A stretch of DNA of 33,174 bases from JANWKA01 sp035533815 (lineage in GTDB: Bacteria > Bacteroidota > Bacteroidia > Chitinophagales > Chitinophagaceae). A model generated the notes under the pieces. That model ran no database searches, was not told the origin of the DNA, and worked only from the letters and a program-made list of their open reading frames with translations. This document shows, piece after piece, positions 15,409-22,710 of this stretch. The stretch covers positions 1-33,174 of the forward strand of contig DATLTB010000106.1 in the NCBI GenBank assembly GCA_035533815.1, written 5' to 3'. The position numbers and the translations under genes were made by a program. Position 1 is the first letter of the stretch. Every line of letters starts with the position of its first letter.

Positions 15409-15764
15409 ACTTAGACAATTGGATAAAGTACCAAATATCAAAGTTAAATTGAAATTTTTAACCCCTGAGTTGAATTTGACTGGTATTAAATCCGGAAAGA
15501 AATTATGATATTGTAATAAGCCGGGGGCTAATTTGCTGGTTTTCCCCATTTATCTTTTTTTGATCAGGTTCATGATATTCCATAGCCGATTTCCAAACCA
15601 GAATTTCCAGATTATTTTTTCAGACTGGCAACAGGAATAACAAGGATTCTCTTAAAATTTTGTATTTCACTGATTTTAGGAATTAGGTTATCCTATTTTA
15701 ATCAAAACTTAAATATTGAAATATTGTCAACATTTTGACAATTACTTTGGTAATTCAGTGGGCC
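15409..15764. other. AT-rich spacer with one perfect palindrome
   Basis: No gene is supported in this stretch. Its one notable element is the palindrome at 15723-15742, close to the outer end of the group II intron remnant. Confidence 0.45.
15723..15742. repeat. 8-bp perfect inverted repeat with 4-nt spacer
   Basis: ATTGTCAA (15723-15730), spacer CATT, TTGACAAT (15735-15742). It could be an operator-like site or a short hairpin. It lies about 25 bases beyond the presumed 3' end of the group II intron remnant (minus strand). Confidence 0.6.
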
Positions 15765-15833
15765 GGTCGAATAGATAAGGACATTCAGACCAAACCTCTC
15801 ACAAAATCAGTGAAGCAATTCTCCGGGCTTCAA
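15765..15833 (-). other. probable degenerate domain V/VI of a group II intron
   Basis: Just after the reverse transcriptase remnant the minus strand carries GAAGCCCGGAG, then TTTTGTGAGAGG, and ends CTATTCGACC. Bacterial group II introns of this general type have a domain V beginning GAGCCG, a TTCTGTGAGAGG-like joiner and an end such as CTACTCGACC. The match is partial, and the domain V hairpin is degraded, so splicing is not expected. Confidence 0.4.
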
Positions 15834-15841
15834 GCTTTTCA

Positions 15842-16362
15842 TTACGGAACATGGAAAATAGCCTTTCTTTTCCAGTGGCCAAACAGAATGGGCATTGCCT
15901 TCGATATTTTTCTCAGACATTTCAATGCATTCCGCCGCACCTTTGCAAAATTTTTGAACTTTCTTCTCGCCTAGCCTGCCACCTTTGAATTGATTTACCG
16001 AAGTTGCCGTATGATTTCTGGCCGGTACAACTTCCCATAGTTCTCAAACCATCCCCTAATCTTCGTAGCCAGTTCCGCTGCTTGTTTCTCAAATTGCTCA
16101 CTGTTCGTTGAAGACTTTCTATTTCCTTCACCTGAGATCGAATGGACTTTGCCACTTTTTTGCACACAGCTGGTATAAAACTGGTAAAGATTTTCCCTTT
16201 CTTCCGTCGAGCTGTCCTTCTTCGGAAAGTATAGCCCGGAAAGCCAAACTCACGAATCGTCCCTCCTTCCGCTAGCTTACCCGTACCGCAATACACGATC
16301 TTGGTCTTCTCCTCATGAAGCCTATGCCCACATTGTCTGAACTGCACCACCAGCCTGCCCCT
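15842..16362 (-). pseudogene. ltrA: C-terminal remnant of a group II intron reverse transcriptase/maturase
   Basis: The minus strand encodes FRQCGHRLHEEKTKIVYC, the typical thumb-proximal block of group II intron reverse transcriptases, followed by FGFPGYTFRRRTARRKKGK and FTSFIPAVCKKVAKSIRSQV. A frameshift around 16080-16100 then leads to ELATKIRGWFENYGKLYRPE, the maturase-specific block, and after two more stops to ARRKFKNFAKVRRNALKCL, ending at the complement of 15842-15844. The catalytic palm with its YADD motif and everything N-terminal to it are absent. It is a dead fragment of a retroelement and not a functional enzyme. Confidence 0.82.
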
Positions 16363-16701
16363 GATTTTAAAGTTATGGACACATATTAAAATTTATAAAT
16401 GGCCAAAACTAGCTTTTAAATTACTGTTTTGGATACAATAAACGGGCGGAAAAAGGAAATTTTATCTCTATAAGATTACAGCAATTTAATTGTTCAGTAA
16501 GCAACAGGTGATGGCCGAATGAAAGGCAGCCGATATTTAAAGTATTACACGCTATTGTCAATGATTTAAAAAGTTGATGTAGCTGACCTGCTGGCTCCAA
16601 ATAAATATCCTTCCCGAAAAAAGTAAGAAATGCATTACACTTATTTAACGTTTAATATCATACGAAGCCCAATTATATTTTATTGGATTCGATGTATTTT
16701 G
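16363..16701. other. spacer between intron remnant and Rpn gene
   Basis: About 340 bases without a supported gene. The 5' part of the group II intron is not recognisable here. Confidence 0.45.
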
Positions 16702-16709
16702 TATCTTTG
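16702..16709 (+). promoter_or_regulatory. probable -7 promoter element of the Rpn-family gene
   Basis: TATCTTTG matches TAnnTTTG exactly. It lies 61 bases before the ATG at 16763 and 91 before the alternative ATG at 16793. The -33 element is not clear. Confidence 0.45.
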
Positions 16710-16762
16710 TAGTCTCCCCTTCAAGTCCTGAAATCGAGTGCGGATAATGATTTTGGACATAA

Positions 16763-17683
16763 ATGGATTCCCTTATTTCATATTTATATTTAATGAGACG
16801 GAAAAATGATATTCTTTGGAAAGGTATCTTGGAGGAGGTATTTCCAGATCTGTTGATGTTTCTGTTTACTGATACGGAATCTCGTTTCAACATGAAAAGA
16901 AAGGTCGTCTTTTTGGATAAGGAGCTGGCCGAACTGTATCCGGAACCAGAAAAGGATTCGGATACAAGATTCGTCGATAAATTGGTGAAAATATATACCA
17001 AGAGCGGAAATGAGAAGTATTTGCTAATTCATATCGAGGTGCAGGGCCAATATGATCGGGAGTTTACGAAAAGAATGTTTAAATACTTTTATCGAATTTA
17101 TGATCGGTTCTTCGATCAGCCGGTAATTCCTATCGCCATTTTTACGGGGTTGGATGGCAAGAGGATGGGTGATCGGTTTGAACTGGCCTATGAAGGCTTG
17201 GAGCTAATGTATAAGTTTAATACATTGCATATTACAGACTTTAAGAATAGTGATCTTGAAGCTAGTGATAATCCTTTTGCCCTGGTGCTGCTGGCGGCGA
17301 AAAAACTGTTACTGAAAGGGAAGAATCTGGATATAAGATTACTGGAACAAAAACTATTAATTGCCAGATTATTATATCGAAAAGGAGTGTTTTCAAGGAA
17401 GAAGATCAGGGCTATTTTAACCTTTTTGGAAAATTACGTCCTCTTTGAAAAACCTGAAATGAATCGTATCTTTAGGGAAGAATTAGATCGTTTATCTGGT
17501 AAAAAGAATACCATGGGAATTATTGAGCAAGTGGCGAATATGAAGGCCAATGAAAAGGCCGCCAGGTTGTTATTGGAAAATACAGACTTCTCGGTTAACA
17601 AGGTTGCCGAGTTGGTGGGTGTGCCTGTCTCCCTGGTTAAAAAGGTTAAAGCAAGTCTGCGCCCTAAATTGCAGGTAAAATAA
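16763..17683 (+). CDS. Rpn-family PD-(D/E)XK nuclease (recombination-promoting nuclease/putative transposase)
   Basis: The protein has 306 residues, the usual length. Rpn proteins are Mg-dependent DNA endonucleases related to transposase_31 proteins and are commonly found in multi-copy, laterally moving genes. The nuclease core is visible: an Asp in TRFVDKLVKIYTK, then LLIHIEVQGQYDREF with the E-x-Q signature, and KRMFKYFYRIYDRFFDQPVI with PIAIFTGL following. The last 40 residues (LLENTDFSVNKVAELVGVPV, SLVKKVKASL) look like a helix-turn-helix, a common C-terminal element of this group. A start at Met11 (16793, MRRKNDIL) fits the family alignment as well as 16763. The gene is intact among decayed mobile-element pieces and has its own probable promoter. 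Confidence 0.85.
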   Translation: MDSLISYLYLMRRKNDILWKGILEEVFPDLLMFLFTDTESRFNMKRKVVFLDKELAELYPEPEKDSDTRFVDKLVKIYTKSGNEKYLLIHIEVQGQYDREFTKRMFKYFYRIYDRFFDQPVIPIAIFTGLDGKRMGDRFELAYEGLELMYKFNTLHITDFKNSDLEASDNPFALVLLAAKKLLLKGKNLDIRLLEQKLLIARLLYRKGVFSRKKIRAILTFLENYVLFEKPEMNRIFREELDRLSGKKNTMGIIEQVANMKANEKAARLLLENTDFSVNKVAELVGVPVSLVKKVKASLRPKLQVK

Positions 17684-17762
17684 TTGTAACAACACAGGGC
17701 CCCCAACTAAAGTAATAATTATCTCCTCGGGGTATTGGATCTAGAATTTAATGACGCTTTCT

Positions 17763-17996
17763 GCCACCCGGCCGGAAGCCAATGCTTTTTTTCATTTTAT
17801 CATTGCTTTATATGAAACTACCTCATATATAATCACTACCAATAAATCCCTTAAGTAATGGGTGGTAACTATCGGAGATGAAGTGATCACAACAGCTCTT
17901 TTAGATCGGCTTTTGTTCCGGTTTGAAATGGTAAATCTTAGTGGAGAAAGCGATAGAATGCAGCACAGAAAATCGATTTATGATAATATTACCTAA
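17763..17996 (+). pseudogene. istB: C-terminal remnant of an IS21-family IstB ATPase
   Basis: The frame ending at TAA 17994-17996 reads ATRPEANAFFHF, then TTSYIITTNKSLK, an in-frame stop (17856-17858), then WVVTIGDEVITTALLDRLLF, RFEMVNLSGESDRMQHRKSI. This follows the IstB C-terminal layout with sensor motif (S)xIITSNK and the GDxVITTAxLDR arginine-finger block. Walker A and B are missing and no istA was found nearby. It is the tail of an IS21-like element helper gene, truncated and carrying one internal stop. Confidence 0.8.
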
Positions 17997-18203
17997 TCGA
18001 CTATTTTTGGCTTAGTTCATGCATTCCTATTTGCCGAAATCACTACATGGCAAATTGCCGACAACTTATACAGATTCTTTTTTGCAAAATCTGTCATTTC
18101 TCTAATCGCTGGATTTTCCGTGAAGGTGCGGCTGGAATGATACTATGCGACAGGAGGCATTCAAAATTTATACTGCCAATAACTATTGGTGTACCTGTCA
18201 GGA
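17997..18203. other. spacer, nothing recognised
   Basis: About 200 bases between the istB remnant and the DUF2442 gene. Open frames here are short and have no recognisable content. Confidence 0.4.
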
Positions 18204-18449
18204 TTAAGCCTTTTGCAACGTTTTACTTTTCAAATACAACGTATCGGGATCGAAATCAGTAAATTCATCCCAAACTACAGTCCCGTTAAATACTTTAGCT
18301 TTCTGACAATAGCATTCCTTCTTCAAAACCCCATAAACAGGGAACCTAAGGTAATTGGTCAAGTCAAACTCCTTTACTTCCTTATTTGTAAAGGTAAGTA
18401 TCAATTTATATGGGTTTTGATAGTGGCCAATAGACACTCTTGGGTTCAT
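18204..18449 (-). CDS. DUF2442 domain protein
   Basis: The protein has 81 residues and matches the DUF2442 plan: MNPRV at the start, YKLILTFTNKEVKEFDLTNYL, GVLK, then a VFNGTVVWDEFTDFDPDTLY block close to the end. DUF2442 proteins are small and usually encoded beside DUF4160 proteins; such pairs are often suspected of being toxin-antitoxin-like, but no activity is established to my knowledge. Here the DUF4160 frame lies directly upstream, its stop five bases before this ATG. The gene itself is complete. Confidence 0.8.
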   Translation of the reverse strand: MNPRVSIGHYQNPYKLILTFTNKEVKEFDLTNYLRFPVYGVLKKECYCQKAKVFNGTVVWDEFTDFDPDTLYLKSKTLQKA

Positions 18450-18454
18450 ATCGA

Positions 18455-18685
18455 TTATTTTAATGGGTCGATAGTAAAAATCTTATTCCCTGTTACAGCC
18501 AATTGCCAGTTGGCCATCAAATCTTCCCTATGAATTTCAATCCATGACTGAACAAGTTTTTCTTTGTTCGATGGCATAGATCCCTCAATCAAATCGCCAG
18601 TTGGGATTTTATAAACAGCATCTTGTTCCCCATATTTTACATGTTTATAAGGCCATTTGTGCTACTATGTTTTCAAAAAGTACAT
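18455..18685 (-). pseudogene. DUF4160-type gene, N-terminus lost and two adjacent stops
   Basis: The minus strand reads KHVKYGEQDAVYKIPTGDLI, EGSMPSNKEKLVQSWIEIHR, EDLMANWQLAVTGNKIFTID and PLK before TAA (complement of 18455-18457). This is the C-terminal two thirds of a DUF4160 variant, whose N-terminal part normally includes a fxxPHIHVxY metal-like motif. Upstream of KHVKYG the frame contains two consecutive TAG codons (complement of 18662-18667), and the expected PHIH motif is degraded to WPYKH. An ATG at 18683-18685 lies before those stops. The gene looks broken at its start, while its partner DUF2442 is intact. Confidence 0.7.
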
Positions 18686-19044
18686 GAAAATTTTTAATCC
18701 TTAAAACATTGATATGACGGGCATGATACAAATCTAAGAAATGTTTAAGAATTTGGGTAGCCTGCGATGATCTGGGGGAATTCCCCTCTTTACTTTGGCT
18801 GGAAGATTCATGAGAATTGACCTTATTCTCTGACTAAAAATGGATAACCATATGGAGTCTCATGAGAAAAGAGGCAATGACAACAAGCCATAAGATTTAT
18901 TGCCTCTCAAAGTAATAAAAAGGAGTGTTTGCATAAGCCCTTGGCACATTGCCCAATAAGCAAACAGAATCATATAAAATCAATACTCATCACTCAATCG
19001 AAATCTGTCGCTAAAGCATTTCCCGGAATTCCATTTATAAAAAG
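18686..19044. other. non-coding stretch with one stem-loop
   Basis: No gene is supported in these 359 bases. The only structure recognised is the inverted repeat at 18870-18907. Short palindromic TCATGAGA-type sequences occur at about 18809 and 18860. Confidence 0.45.
18870..18907. repeat. 9-bp inverted repeat (stem-loop)
   Basis: AGAGGCAAT (18870-18878) and its exact reverse complement ATTGCCTCT (18899-18907) enclose a 20-nt loop. It lies about 140 bases downstream of tRNA-Gln(TTG) in the direction of its transcription and has no T-tract, so its role is unclear. Confidence 0.55.
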
Positions 19045-19115
19045 TTGCCCGACCTGGATTCGAACCAGGACAAGCAGAACCAAAATCTGCTGTACTGCCA
19101 TTATACTATCGGGCA
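19045..19115 (-). tRNA. tRNA-Gln (anticodon TTG)
   Basis: The minus strand gives a full cloverleaf: acceptor TGCCCGA/TCGGGCA with discriminator A, D arm GTAT-AATGGCA-GTAC, anticodon stem GCAGA/TCTGC with loop TTTTGGT giving anticodon TTG, and a perfectly paired T arm CCTGG-TTCGAAT-CCAGG. CCA is not encoded. The acceptor stem is identical to the CTG isoacceptor 3.7 kb away. Confidence 0.95.
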
Positions 19116-19122
19116 AGGGCTG

Positions 19123-19130
19123 CAAAAATA
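19123..19130 (-). promoter_or_regulatory. possible promoter -7 element of tRNA-Gln(TTG)
   Basis: The minus strand reads TATTTTTG, an exact TAnnTTTG match ending 7 bases before the mature tRNA 5' end, which would give an almost leaderless transcript. No TTTG lies at the expected -33 position. Confidence 0.35.
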
Positions 19131-19288
19131 AGGAATTTCAGGATGTACCTGGTGCCTGGTTCCCCCTTTCGGGAATTCCGCTAAAATCACATTCCCCTTT
19201 CCGGGTTCATGCAGATTGCAGGATAAACTTCGTCCGGGCTGCCCTTAACTTCATCAGATCAAATTATTAATACTGATTCCCCGGCCTT

Positions 19289-20284
19289 CTATTTCAGTAA
19301 CTGCCGGCATTCTGCGAGCAGCCTGTCCTTATCCACGGCAACTACCCCGACCTGTTCGCATACCAGGCCCCCGGCCAGGTTGGCGATCTCCGCCATCAGG
19401 CGGGCGTTTTTAGTGGCCGCCCAGACCAGTCCAGCAGTGGCGATGACGGTATCCCCGGCCCCGCTGACATCTGCAATATTCCTCAGGTGGGGAGGCACGA
19501 CTTCCCCCTGCCTGGCATCCTGGTAAAAGACGCCTTTTTCCGACAACGTGATGAACGTTACCTGATGAGCCAGTTCCCGGATCAACAGTTCATGTACTTC
19601 ATTCAAGGACTGGAGGTCTACTCCATGTACCAACAGATGCAAAGCTTCCTGTACTTCCTTGAGGTTAGGCTTGAAGATGGTAGCTTGCTTATAAGCCAGG
19701 AAATTGCGGAGTTTGGGATCCACACAGGTGGGAATGCCCAGCACATTGCATTTGGCGATGACCTGCTGGATGACATGAGCGGATAATACCCCCTTGTTGT
19801 AATCTTCAAGAATGACCACATCGGGCCGTTCCGATTCCAGGCTGTACAGCACTTTGTTCAGTAAATCAATTTCATCGTCCGCGTCCAGGTCTGCATTGAT
19901 CTCCGAATCAAAACGGATCATCTGCTGGTTGCGGCTGAGTATCCTCGTTTTGGACGTGGTAGATCTCGCTTTGCTTTTAAGTATCCCCTGTGCGGAAATA
20001 TCCAGCTGATCCAGTTTATCGCAAAGCAATTCCGCCATATCATCATCACCGGTTACTGAAAACAGGCCGACAGAAGCGCCAAGGGCCCGGAGGTTGGCGG
20101 CCACATTTGCCGCCCCCCCGGGCCGGCTTTCCTTTTTTTCGATGGTGACCACGGGCACCGGCGCTTCCGGGGATATCCGGTCCACCCTTCCCCACAGGTA
20201 GGTATCCAGCATCACATCCCCAATTACAGTTGCCCGGATGTTGTTGAAATGACTGAACAGGTTATCAAAAAAATCATAGGCCAT
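19289..20284 (-). CDS. rfaE1: D-glycero-beta-D-manno-heptose-7-phosphate kinase (RfaE domain I type)
   Basis: From the ATG at 20284 the protein has 331 residues, fitting the kinase half of HldE alone. It phosphorylates D-glycero-D-manno-heptose 7-phosphate at C1 in the ADP-heptose pathway for LPS core. PfkB-family landmarks are present: VIGDVMLDTYLWGRVDRISP near the start, PGGAANVAANL (residues 55-65) for substrate binding, KTRILSRNQQMIRFD, and DVSGAGDT with the anion hole and catalytic base Asp278. The frame stays open 43 codons further upstream into the permease gene, but that extension has no family resemblance. It starts 11 bases after the permease stop, so both are probably cotranscribed. 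The cytidylyl/adenylyltransferase half is not fused here. Confidence 0.88.
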   Translation of the reverse strand: MAYDFFDNLFSHFNNIRATVIGDVMLDTYLWGRVDRISPEAPVPVVTIEKKESRPGGAANVAANLRALGASVGLFSVTGDDDMAELLCDKLDQLDISAQGILKSKARSTTSKTRILSRNQQMIRFDSEINADLDADDEIDLLNKVLYSLESERPDVVILEDYNKGVLSAHVIQQVIAKCNVLGIPTCVDPKLRNFLAYKQATIFKPNLKEVQEALHLLVHGVDLQSLNEVHELLIRELAHQVTFITLSEKGVFYQDARQGEVVPPHLRNIADVSGAGDTVIATAGLVWAATKNARLMAEIANLAGGLVCEQVGVVAVDKDRLLAECRQLLK

Positions 20285-20295
20285 GAGAACAGATA

Positions 20296-21729
20296 TTAAA
20301 GGTCCTGCTTTGCAGTCCTGCCCCTGATCAGGTAATACAGGGGGATGCCCAGCACTACAATGAGCAGTCCGGGCCAGGTATACATGGGCCGGTAAATAAA
20401 AAGGGAAATACATATGGCTATGGCCAGCAAAATATAGAGGACCGGAAGCACGGGATATCCGAATGCCCGGTATGGCCTGGGATGTTCCGGCCTGGTCCGC
20501 CTCAGCCGGAAAATGCCGGCGATGGTCAGCACATAAAAGATCAGGACGACAAAGACCACATAATCCAGCAGGTCATTATATTTTCCGGATAAACAGAGCA
20601 CGGCTGCCCAGATACACTGCAGCCAGATCCCATATGCAGGTACTCCCCGGGTATTCAGCGAACCTGTCTTTCGGAAGAACAGCCCATCCTTTGCCATGGT
20701 ATAATATACCCTGGCCCCGCTAAGGACCAGCCCGTTCACACAGCCAAAAGTGGAGACCATGATCATCAAGGCAATGACCACCGCTCCGTACTTCCCGAAA
20801 ATGAACAGGGAGGCGGAAGCGGCAACCCGGTCCGCAGGAGCGAAAGCAATGCCATGCATGGGTAGGACAGCCAGGTATACCAGGTTACATAGGATGTAAA
20901 TGACCGTAACGGTCAGGGTGCCGAAAAAAAGACTCAGCCCGATATTCTTTTCCGGCCGCCGGATCTCCCCGGCAATGAAGGTCACACTGTTCCAGGCATC
21001 GCTGGAAAACAGGGAACCCACCATGGCTACCCCGATAAAAGCGGCCAGCTGAAGACCATGAAGGGCAATGGGGTTACCCGGGGACTTCGGAGTGCCGGGA
21101 TACCGGAATCCCTGCCAGGCATGCAACCAGTTCATGTGCCAGATGCCCGGCCGGAAAGCCAGGAGGAAGCCGAACAGGATCAGTGCGGCCAGCGCCAGTA
21201 TTTTGGCGGTCGTGAACACCGCCTGGATCAGCTTTCCGCTTTGGATACCCCGGGTATTGATAAAGCTCAGCAGGATGATCATGGATATGGCTACCAGCTG
21301 GGCAGCGGAAATGCTGAACCGGCCGATGATGAGCAGATTATGGCTTTCCCCTAGTGCGGGGTATATATACGCCAGGTATTTGGCAAAAGCAACTCCCACG
21401 GCCGCAATGGTCCCTGTCTCAATCACCGCAAAAAAAGACCATCCATAAAGGAACCCCACCAGGGGGCTGAAGGCCTCCCGCAGGTATACATATTGACCCC
21501 CGGCCCTCGGGTACATACCGGACAATTCTCCATAGCTGATAGCGGCGGTGATGGTCATGAACCCTCCGATGATCCAGACCAGCAGGAGCAATCCGGCCCC
21601 GCCCACGGTCCGGGAAATATCCGCGCTGACCAAAAAAATACCTGAGCCGATCATGACACCCGAGACCAGCAGGATGCCATCAATAAGACCAAGGGAGCGC
21701 CGGAAGGATGTAGGAGTTGGGTTGGGCAT
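20296..21729 (-). CDS. APC-family amino acid permease
   Basis: From the ATG at 21729 the protein has 477 residues and about 12 hydrophobic segments, the layout of the amino acid-polyamine-organocation superfamily. The first helix carries the substrate-binding signature IDGILLVSGVMIGSGIFLVS (GSGIF loop), and the sixth region reads FIGVAMVGSLFSSDAWNSVT, resembling LAT/Aat-type exchangers. The open frame continues upstream to 21786, but that extension would run through a strong hairpin (21743-21774), and MPNPTPTSFRRSLGLIDG is a typical N-terminus, so the later start is chosen. It transports amino acids or related compounds across the inner membrane; the substrate is not predictable. The heptose kinase gene follows 11 bases downstream. 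Confidence 0.87.
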   Translation of the reverse strand: MPNPTPTSFRRSLGLIDGILLVSGVMIGSGIFLVSADISRTVGGAGLLLLVWIIGGFMTITAAISYGELSGMYPRAGGQYVYLREAFSPLVGFLYGWSFFAVIETGTIAAVGVAFAKYLAYIYPALGESHNLLIIGRFSISAAQLVAISMIILLSFINTRGIQSGKLIQAVFTTAKILALAALILFGFLLAFRPGIWHMNWLHAWQGFRYPGTPKSPGNPIALHGLQLAAFIGVAMVGSLFSSDAWNSVTFIAGEIRRPEKNIGLSLFFGTLTVTVIYILCNLVYLAVLPMHGIAFAPADRVAASASLFIFGKYGAVVIALMIMVSTFGCVNGLVLSGARVYYTMAKDGLFFRKTGSLNTRGVPAYGIWLQCIWAAVLCLSGKYNDLLDYVVFVVLIFYVLTIAGIFRLRRTRPEHPRPYRAFGYPVLPVLYILLAIAICISLFIYRPMYTWPGLLIVVLGIPLYYLIRGRTAKQDL

Positions 21730-21742
21730 GCGTTCCTGCTGA

Positions 21743-21774
21743 AAGCCCTGGCCGCAGTATGGCGGCCAGGGCTT
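21743..21774. repeat. 13-bp perfect hairpin between the OmpH-like and permease genes
   Basis: AAGCCCTGGCCGC (21743-21755) and GCGGCCAGGGCTT (21762-21774) are perfect complements around a 6-nt loop. On the minus strand it lies 45 bases after the OmpH-like stop and 13 bases before the permease ATG. The following TTTC is too short for a classic intrinsic terminator, but the stem is very stable. Confidence 0.75.
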
Positions 21775-21819
21775 CAAGATAATCAAATAAACCGGAATCT
21801 CTTATTCAGGAAGTGAACC

Positions 21820-22434
21820 TTATCGTTTGGGGGCATTTGTGGAATCTGCATTCAGGCCTGCGACCACATCCTTGGTGATGTCAAAGGTGCTATCCTTATA
21901 CAGCATGACATTCAATCCCTTGGAATAAGACAGGATATAGGCGAACTTCCTATCGGCATTGTACTTGTTCAAAAACCTGTCCAGCCGTCTTTGCAGGTTA
22001 TCCTGAAAAATGGCTTGTTCATTGAGCAGTTCCTGGCGCATATTCTGTTCCTTAATCTGTAACTGCTGCTGGCGCTGGATCACCTCCTTCTGGGCTGCTT
22101 CTCCCTCAGCCTGGGTCATGGTGGACGCTTTTTGCTGCAAGCGGGCTTCCTCCATTTGCAGGGCACGATCGTCCCCGGTCAGCTCTGCTTCCATGGTTGC
22201 CTGCTTTTTATTGAATGCGGCACTACTCCGCCTGAAAAAAGCATAATTGGCTTCCAGGGAATCCAGGTTCACATAAGCAATCTTGAATCCGGAAGTGTTT
22301 AAAATAGCTGAATCCCTGCGGGTGTAATATCCCGGGGAATGCTGCGTGTTTGCGGAAGGATGGAAATGCCAGTAGAACAATATACCGACCCCGATGAATA
22401 ACAGGACATTGAGCCCGATAAAAGCATTTTTCAT
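21820..22434 (-). CDS. OmpH/Skp-like periplasmic protein
   Basis: The protein has 204 residues. An N-terminal hydrophobic segment (FIGLNVLLFIGVGILFYW) acts as an uncleaved anchor or signal. FKIAYVNLDSLEANYAFFRR is the family opening (IAYVNxDxL), followed by a long charged and Gln-rich helical region (about residues 70-150, QQKASTMTQAEGEAAQKEVI) predicted as coiled coil, and a C-terminal KFAYILSYSKGLNVMLYKDS strand. This matches OmpH/Skp chaperones, which form trimeric tentacles holding unfolded outer-membrane proteins. Several OmpH-like copies per genome are common in Bacteroidota, so this one is not necessarily the main Skp. It lies between the permease gene and the rpoC terminator. Confidence 0.85.
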   Translation of the reverse strand: MKNAFIGLNVLLFIGVGILFYWHFHPSANTQHSPGYYTRRDSAILNTSGFKIAYVNLDSLEANYAFFRRSSAAFNKKQATMEAELTGDDRALQMEEARLQQKASTMTQAEGEAAQKEVIQRQQQLQIKEQNMRQELLNEQAIFQDNLQRRLDRFLNKYNADRKFAYILSYSKGLNVMLYKDSTFDITKDVVAGLNADSTNAPKR

Positions 22435-22660
22435 TAAGCGGGTTTTAAGGTAAAAGCGGCCTGAAGGCAGATGGAATCCGGATAGCCGCGCAAATTTATT
22501 TTATGGTTCAACTCCAATCCAGGGTTAAGTGACAAGAGCAACAAAATTCGGGGGCTGAAGACCTCCCGCGGGGTTGGGCAAAGTTAGGTGTTTTGGAGTG
22601 ACTTTAGCGGGTTAACAGCCCGGTCAACCCCTACCCTGATATGTATTCTCCAGCATCAAG

Positions 22661-22691
22661 AAAAAAGCCTGCGATGACCGGCAGGCTTTTT
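22661..22691 (-). terminator. intrinsic terminator after rpoC
   Basis: AAAAAGCCTGC (22662-22672) pairs with GCAGGCTTTTT (22681-22691) across an 8-nt loop. On the minus strand the stem is followed by TTTTTTCTT, 20 bases beyond the rpoC stop. The symmetrical A/T flanks would let it work in both directions. Confidence 0.88.
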
Positions 22692-22710
22692 CTGTTCCTT
22701 ACATGACCGG

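Noticed and set aside
15735..15974. Plus-strand open frame of 79 codons over the intron remnant
   Set aside because: It is antisense to the maturase remnant and has no protein-like features.
16645..17001. Minus-strand open frame of 118 codons overlapping the Rpn promoter and start
   Set aside because: It is antisense to an intact Rpn gene and its translation is low-complexity and unrecognised.
18047..18533. Plus-strand open frames of 71 and 115 codons near the DUF2442 gene
   Set aside because: They run opposite to the DUF2442/DUF4160 pair, which has clear family motifs.
10169..19115. CRISPR array
   Set aside because: No regularly spaced direct repeats were seen; the only tandem repeat is the two-copy 71-base unit in the transposase remnant.
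18929..19270. Plus-strand open frame of 113 codons
   Set aside because: It runs antisense through tRNA-Gln(TTG) and cannot be a real gene.
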